NCBI GenBank assembly: GCA_030760725.1
Contig: JASWHV010000001.1
Coordinates: 76,529,683 to 76,593,682, forward strand
Length of the DNA stretch: 64,000 bases
Source of the DNA: Neostapfia colusana
Lineage: Eukaryota; Streptophyta; Magnoliopsida; Poales; Poaceae
Direction of reading: 5' to 3'
The notes below the pieces were generated by a model. The model had not been told where the DNA came from. It searched no databases and was given only the letters and a program-made list of their open reading frames with translations. A program made the translations under genes and the position numbers. The number at the start of each line of letters is the position of its first letter. The first letter of the stretch is position 1. Positions 59,021 through 64,000 of the stretch are shown here, in pieces.

Positions 59021-59334
59021 GTGCTGATCATGAGGAATTGTGAATATGAGATAATCTTTCGAATGAGTATTGGCTGAATAAGACTTGACAAATGATGAAG
59101 TATTATGGAATTGAACAGGAGGGATGATGAATTACTTGGTTATGATGGGATTTAACTCACCTAGATATAGTAGGTTGTTTTCTTGTGATTGTGAAATAGA
59201 AATTGCTTGCTGCAATGAACCCTTTGTTTCCATCCTTGTTTAAGCTACATGTCATACTTTCCTACACTTGCTGAGTACGACATGTACTCACCCTTGCATT
59301 TCCCACAAATAATTCAGCAGGAGAAGAGTACTTC
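59021..59334 (+). repeat. LTR family D fragment (D5), plus orientation
   Basis: Resembles the reverse complement of 59590-59900, with shared CACTTGCTGAGTACGACATG, TACTCACCCTTGCAT and TTAACTCACCTAGA. It stops at 59334 where the minus-oriented copy D3 begins, so the LTR D pieces face each other. Confidence 0.7.
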
Positions 59335-59908
59335 TGTGACACCCGGTTCTGAAAATGAACCAAGTGAATGCATATGTGTGCCAAGGATATTCATCACACA
59401 TACAAATATATTCCACAAACTGAAATTCAGAAAATAACCACGTACGAATAGTGTTTAAGTACTTTATTACAATGACTCAATGTCTCACTCATGAATATCT
59501 AACTTGTTTAGCAACGGAAGACTCTAAACAACAGCAGAAAATGACTAAAACAGCAGGCTCCAACTTCAACTCCACAGGCATGTTGACGGTAATGCGCACG
59601 CCTAGTACTCCACATGTTCCTCAAAGTACTCTTCTCATGTAGCTGATGTATATGTGGGAATGCAAGGGTGAGTACATGTCGTACTCAGCAAGTGCGGGAA
59701 AAGTATGGCATGCAGCTTACAACAAGGTAGGCAATAAAAAGGTTAATTGCAGCAAGAAAATTTTATTTCACAAATATGGTAAAAATAGCAACTATCTCTA
59801 GGTGAGTTAAATCCCATCATAACCAAATAATTCATCAACATTACTTCATCATAATTCACCATATATCACGTCTCAACCAGCTATTAATCTTTCTCAATTT
59901 CATATCGA
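59335..59908 (-). repeat. LTR family D fragment (D3), minus orientation
   Basis: Starts TGTGACACCCGGTTCTG, highly similar to 43783 onward for about 560 bp. It ends abruptly near 59908 at a copia gag fragment. Confidence 0.8.
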
Positions 59909-60147
59909 GCCATCATGTCCTCCTGAGGATCACCTCCACCCGGATCCACCGCCGACTACAGCCCTCTGGCTTTGAGCTTCACCTTCATAAGTAAAGCCCA
60001 GTCGGAGTAATTTGTCTTCGTGAGGATGGGATAGCTACTACCTCCTCCAACCTCCTGGATTACCTGCTGAATGACGCCGCCGCTCGACTCCTCCTTGCCA
60101 CCGTCGAGATGCACTCCCTTTCCAGACGACATGGCAAACTTGACCAC
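59909..60147 (-). pseudogene. Copia gag N-terminal fragment
   Basis: On minus the frame starts at 60147 (MVKFAMSSGKGVHLDGGKEE) and contains PILTKTNYSDWALLMKVKLK, the typical start of a Ty1/copia gag, then ARGL, a stop, and SAVDPGGGDPQED. The first residue after ARGL is normally Trp, here a stop. It is a different copia lineage from 35928-43771. Its LTR and primer site are just upstream. Confidence 0.8.
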
Positions 60148-60208
60148 GCGATCGCGATTGCACCGCCTTTACCGCACCGTGACCGACTCCACTGACGGAT
60201 TCTAAACC

Positions 60209-60221
60209 GGCTCTGATGCCA
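60209..60221 (-). promoter_or_regulatory. Primer-binding site of the second copia fragment
   Basis: Minus strand TGGCATCAGAGCC, one base different from the iMet tRNA complement TGGTATCAGAGCC. It is located upstream of the gag fragment. Confidence 0.7.
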
Positions 60222-60560
60222 CTTTCAGAACACGCCGTAGAAACAACCTTCTCTAGACTGCCGGCGAGCTCCTCTGCACACACGCACACTTGAACAGAGT
60301 ACAGGAAAATGGGAGGAGTTTTTGTGCAGTGCTTAACTGACTGTTGTTTTTCTGTATATTGACTGAATATAAAGACTAAAAGCTGAGTCCACAGGAGCTA
60401 TTCTCTCGGCATGGAGAACTCCACTATTTGCATGTCTCTTGATCATGCACCTACTACTCACAACAGAAATAAAAAAAACAGGTAAACTCAGTTCAACAAA
60501 CAAGAAATTCAGAAAAACACACAAAAGAAATTAAACCGACTCACTAACTTACTGAGGAGC
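60222..60560 (-). repeat. Copia LTR fragment
   Basis: In element orientation it ends at the primer site. Contents (simple AT-rich DNA with 'gtatattgactgaatataaag') are compatible with a short copia LTR. The outer boundary is not seen; the neighbouring GC-rich CACTA-like DNA begins near 60560. Confidence 0.5.
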
Positions 60561-60577
60561 ACAAGATTTATTCTCAC

Positions 60578-60780
60578 TGAGGGCGGGGCGGGAGGGGGCC
60601 CGGGGTGGCGGGGGCGGCCGGCGGCGGAGGCCGGGGAGGGAGGGGGGCCGGGGCGGCGTAGGGTGGCGGGGGCGGCCGGCGGCGCGGCGGCGGAGGGTGG
60701 GGCGGGATTGGGGCCGGGGCGGCGGGGGTGGCGGGGGCGGCGGCAGAGAGGGGCGGCGGGGAGAGGGGCGGAGGGAAGGA
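60578..60780. repeat. GC-rich repeat GGGGCGG/GGCGGCCGGCGG
   Basis: A dense imperfect repeat of GGCGGGG and CGGCCGGCGGCGG units, more than 85 percent G and C. The frames at 60663-60980 are translations of it. It seems to belong to the CACTA-like end that follows. Confidence 0.7.
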
Positions 60781-60889
60781 GGACGTACCTTGGGTGGCGG
60801 CGACCGGAGACGGGGCGGCGGAGACCGGCGACGGCGAGTCAGGAGGTGGCGCGGTCGGGAGAGAATGCCGCCTCCCGACTCGCGCCTGG

Positions 60890-61194
60890 GAACATATGCG
60901 GGCTTATTAACGACGGTTGTGTTTCACCGTCGTCATTAAGCAGCTTATTGACGACGGTTGTGTCTCGCCGTCGTCAATAACGTCTCGGGTGGGCCTGGAT
61001 CTCGGCTAAATTTGTTGATGGTCGTTATAGACGACGGCCACCATCGTCTTTTAGTTTATTGACGACAGTACTAGGTTAACCATCGTCAATTACGACATTA
61101 TTGACAACGGCTATATCTAGTCGTCGTCAATTAATTTAAAGAGGGTGGCACTGTCGTCAATAATTTTGGCCGTCGTGAGTGGTAAACTGTAGTG
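60890..61194 (-). mobile_element. CACTA-type DNA transposon end with subterminal repeats
   Basis: The right edge is, on minus, CACTACAGTTTACCACTC (ending at 61194). Inside, the unit TTATTGACGACGG and its reverse CCGTCGTCAATAA recur at about 60905, 60947, 60970, 61053, 61085, 61108 and 61148. A CACTA terminus with clustered 10-15 bp subterminal repeats is the hallmark of En/Spm elements. The left end and any transposase are missing or not recognised, and the three-base duplication cannot be checked. Confidence 0.72.
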
Positions 61195-61333
61195 AGTCAT
61201 TATAAATACAATAAATACAACAAAGAAAATAAGCTAGGTGAGCACTCAGAAAAAAAATACTTGCCTTCAATCTTTGAGCGCTCGTACATGAGCTTGTTGG
61301 TGGAAATTTTTCACGGCGAACTCTAGCAATATT

Positions 61334-61410
61334 ATCTTCGTTTTAAAATATTTGACAATCGTTAATTTAATTTTAAACTACTTCAAATATTACGAAACGA
61401 AGGAAGTATG
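61334..61410. mobile_element. Very short Stowaway-like MITE remnant
   Basis: The left end CTTCGTTTTAAAATATTTGACA mirrors the right end, which on minus reads CTTCGTTTCGTAATATTTGAAG. The inverted ends enclose about 30 AT-rich bases. Near TA dinucleotides flank it. This fits a shortened Tc1/Mariner-type MITE. Confidence 0.45.
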
Positions 61411-61753
61411 TACCGGATCCTTCTCCAAAGCCCATCAACTTGGAAACCTTTTTTTCTAGATCCTGGTAGCCCAAGCAGACAATGCGTTTGCGTTCACTGA
61501 TGCTTGCAATTACTACCTTCTCTTGGGATGTTGGGCCACCGCATCAAAGCTGGTTGTGCACATGATGACATGAAAGAGCTTTCCCGTAGACATGAGCGAT
61601 GGATCAAAGGAGGGGAGTTGCAGTCGACGACGTTCCATCGTGGGGAGTTTGAGACAGCTCGGGCAGCAGGATCACGTTGGGACAACGAGGATAGGCAGTG
61701 CTGCATCACGACATGGAGCAAATGTTGAGCTCGCGCCATGGAAGTAGCGCCCA

Positions 61754-61843
61754 GAAGCTCGCAGGGGAGGTGCGGAAGCTCAACGAGGCAGAGACGTGGA
61801 AGCTCGCAGGGGAGGTGCGGAAGCTCAACGAGGCAGAGACGTG
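61754..61843 (+). repeat. Perfect 45 bp tandem duplication
   Basis: The unit starting GAAGCTCGCAGGGGAGGTGC occurs at 61754-61798 and 61799-61843 without a difference. Its length is a multiple of three, so frames through it stay open. Confidence 0.9.
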
Positions 61844-62984
61844 GAAGCTAAACAGGGGAAGGCAGGGCAGAGCGGGGTGGGGCGGCGTAATGGAGGTCGC
61901 GAGCCAGCGCCTCCGATAGATACGGCGGCGTGCGTGTAGGGCAAAAAGGAACCAGGGCAGTTTCGTCAATCTGCTGGTGAGAAAAGGAGAAAATGACTAA
62001 AGAAATAAAAAGAATGATATGACCAAGACACAGACAGAGGTGAGTCCGTATTAAAAAGAGCATTTTGGTGTGTATCGGTGAGCATTTCGGCGAAACCCAC
62101 TTTTTGGATGGGTTAAATCGCAAAAGAAAACTCGCTGAGTGGCATGGAACATGTTTGAGTTGTTTTTTATTTGTACGCTTCTATTTCTTTGCTGTAACGA
62201 TTATTTTGATCATAGAACATTTTTTATCCATAGAACAATGTCAACATCCTGGACAGTTTTTGTACGTGTGGGAGGATCCCGCTGGACTCATCCAGCACCC
62301 GCGAGCGGCAGAGCAGGGTGGGGTCGGCTGCTGCAAGCCTAGATTGACGTCGGCGTTACAGAAACTTTGTAATCTCGTTAGCAGCAGAGAAAAGTTCAAC
62401 TGAATAAGATTTTACCGTCTTCACAAACTTAAGTTGCATAAGTGCTTAGGAAATTAGAGGTGTAAATTGGTGGCCTTTAGTGTCACCCCCTAACCTGTTT
62501 CAGTTGATTGAACTAAAGAGGTTCTTCAGTCCTACTGGGAATCAATCCCACCCTCAACTTGCGTTGCCAATCAGACCAACAAGGCAGCAAACGGTTAACA
62601 TGGCTCAGTTGAAGTCTCCACAAATTAATAAGTACTACACACTCCGTATTAGTGGTGATTTTCAAACTTTCCGTTCTATTAACTTCATTATCTAAAATAA
62701 GTGAGCTTGTGATCTCATTATCTAAAATTAAATAACAAGGAGCTCGTATTACATCATTTGTTTCTGAAGTATACACAACACATGCACCTTACAGAGCTGC
62801 TCACTTACCTCCTGCCTTATGTCATACCTTTTTTCTAAAAGGTTAGGTTACTACCTGCTTGCCTCTACGGAGTACTTCGTACTGTCTGGAGGTCATATAC
62901 CATGCCCTAGCATACCTGATGATCAACAAACATCTATACAAACCATAACATATATACAGGCTTTTCTTATTACATCCTGCACCT

Positions 62985-63410
62985 TTAACGTTGGTACCTG
63001 TGCACAGTCCCAGCCCACTTGGTTGCCGCCACCGGCAGCTGCGGCGGCCTAACTGCCGCGGTTGATGCTGCCATAACGGCTGCGTCTTGGCCGGCTGCCT
63101 CTAAATGGGCCCTCTCGCGGAATCTCTTGATAAAAATCTCGGCTTCTTTGTCCACTTCGCTGTACTCTCCATCGTCAGGCTCCAAGAACACCGTCCTGCA
63201 CCCGGCCATGGTCTCCGTGGAGCAGGCGTGCGCTGCTGAAGGCCATGCTGTTGAAGCTGTGAGTGCAACCTTGGTCGACGGTTCGGCTGCTGGCGTGCGG
63301 GGGGTGATCCTAGAGAGGAGGTATGAAGAGGAGGCCATGATGAGATTGGCCGTGATGATGGTGGACGACTCGAACAAGGAGGTGTTGTTTCGGCGACGTG
63401 ATGGTGCCAT
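62985..63410 (-). CDS. DUF761-domain protein
   Basis: Single-exon, 141-residue protein of unknown biochemical role. The first part is basic and hydrophobic (MAPSRRRNNTSLFESS; MASSSYLLSRI), the middle is Ala/Thr-rich, and at residues about 81-99 is the DUF761 signature EVDKEAEIFIKRFRERAHLE, preceded by an acidic DDGEYS. DUF761 occurs in small plant proteins with the pattern (D/E)-(V/I)-D-x-x-A-(D/E)-x-F-I-x-x-F. The signature is usually at the C-terminus; here about 40 Ala-rich residues follow. The Met at 63410 is the first in frame and lies about 110 bp downstream of a likely transcription start. The opposite-strand frame 63019-63426 is its shadow. Confidence 0.75.
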   Translation of the reverse strand: MAPSRRRNNTSLFESSTIITANLIMASSSYLLSRITPRTPAAEPSTKVALTASTAWPSAAHACSTETMAGCRTVFLEPDDGEYSEVDKEAEIFIKRFRERAHLEAAGQDAAVMAASTAAVRPPQLPVAATKWAGTVHRYQR

Positions 63411-63545
63411 GCCTGCCAGGTACTAGCTAGTTGTGCAACTAACTAATAGTTGGCGTTCGATCGCTAGCTGTATCAGTTTGCACAAGTTGAAGATATAGAT
63501 GAAGAGGGTTGAGTATGGAATCTTGGCAGCACAAGCTAAGGTGCT

Positions 63546-63554
63546 CTTTATATC
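63546..63554 (-). promoter_or_regulatory. TATA box of the DUF761 gene
   Basis: Minus strand GATATAAAG, 136 bases upstream of the start codon; a transcription start near 63515 would give a 5'UTR of about 105 bases. Confidence 0.6.
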
Positions 63555-63729
63555 TAACGTCTTGGTTGATCATTGGGCATTGCTGCCAAGATGGGCCACT
63601 AAAAGATCTTGGTCTCGTGGTCCATGAGAACATGTTCGGTTCGCACAGATGTACCTATAGAAAAGCGTCTCATTATTAAACAGTTCGCATCTGATGTTCT
63701 GACAAAATTATCCGCTTCTTGTAAACTTT

Positions 63730-64000
63730 CACTATAGGGAAACATTTTCGTGCACCACGGGCACATAAAAATAAATAGAAAGCTCACAAAAATATATATT
63801 TTTATAGGTTTTACCATTATTTTCATGGGTTCTCGGCCCAAAAAATAAACTGTCAAAAATAAATATATTTCCGTGGGCAGCCCACGAAAATAAAGTTATT
63901 CTAGTCGGCCACATAGAAAAGTGGCCCACGAAATAATGAGGCAGTGTTTTCATGGGCCACTTTGTAGATCACGAGAATAAGGCCTGAGTATTTTCGTGAG
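63730..64000 (+). mobile_element. CACTA-like transposon, left end (continues beyond window)
   Basis: Begins CACTATAGGGAAACATTTTC. The motif TTTTCGTGGGC or TTTTCATGGGC(C) and its reverse (GCCCACGAAAAT) recur at about 63745, 63820, 63868, 63883, 63925 and 63950. Such reiterated subterminal motifs next to a CACTA end indicate an En/Spm-type element. It differs from the element at 60890-61194. It lies about 180 bp upstream of the DUF761 TATA box. Confidence 0.65.

Larger units (their letters stand above)
61195..62984. other. Intergenic stretch, no gene recognised
   Basis: No convincing gene. Frames such as 61504-61728 (plus), 61698-61919 (plus) and 62065-62403 (plus) match nothing I know. On minus, near 61310-61260, NKLMYERSKIEGK followed by a GTATTT donor-like site could be a stray exon, but it has no partner. 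The part near 62650-62985 would hold the 3'UTR of the DUF761 gene. Confidence 0.5.

Noticed and set aside
61260..61310. Possible stray exon NKLMYERSKIEGK on minus
   Set aside because: Too short, with no second exon or acceptor support nearby.
63019..63426. 135-residue plus-strand frame
   Set aside because: Antisense shadow of the DUF761 gene, whose motif is on the minus strand.

Overview
This window is nuclear DNA of a grass (Poaceae). The coding exons have plant splice sites, the left-hand gene resembles plant SMG7, and the long middle section is made of grass-type LTR retrotransposons. These are chromovirus Ty3/gypsy elements with about 4 kb LTRs, Tat-lineage Ty3/gypsy with an antisense ORF, and SIRE-like Ty1/copia. 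The species cannot be named from the sequence. There is no bacterial, organellar or CRISPR content.

Host genes lie only at the two edges. At the left, minus strand, are the promoter, a 5'UTR intron and the first three coding exons of an SMG7-like nonsense-mediated-decay factor (984-2700); the rest of the gene lies beyond base 1. At the right, minus strand, is a single-exon DUF761 protein gene (62985-63410) with a TATA box. Almost everything between is transposon.

Layout. 3690-5137: Mutator-like transposase remnant. 5140-8591: LTR of a chromovirus-like element followed by its primer-binding site. 8655-35249: gypsy element A (plus strand), which is split. Its pol runs to 11117, resumes at 30658 and ends in a 4000 bp 3' LTR (31250-35249). 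The split is a clean nest: a solo-like LTR (C, 11118-30657, duplication AAGGT) that is itself split by a full-length element B (13086-28496, minus strand, duplication AAATC). B has two LTRs of about 4.04 kb, a tRNA-iMet-type primer site, an extra coiled-coil ORF upstream of gag, then gag-protease, RT, RNase H, integrase and chromodomain with several breaks. 35250-35927: Tat-lineage RT. 35928-43771: decayed copia element. 43783-47621: two LTR pieces. 47622-48824: Tat gag. 49280-50496: a G-box-rich Tat-like LTR. 50801-55656: two LTRs of another family (D). 55657-59020: Tat antisense ORF and 3' LTR. 59021-59908: LTR D in inverted arrangement. 59909-60560: copia remnant. 60560-61194: CACTA-type end. 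From 63730: start of another CACTA-like element.

No element looks able to move by itself: every pol region has stops, frameshifts or lost domains. The most interesting signals are (1) the extra 5' ORF of element B, with 3' splice-site-like sequences exactly before it and before gag; (2) two palindromes kept in all the divergent 4 kb LTRs, one with compensating changes; (3) the Tat antisense ORF with a short canonical intron; and (4) G-box arrays upstream of the TATA boxes of two Tat-like LTRs.
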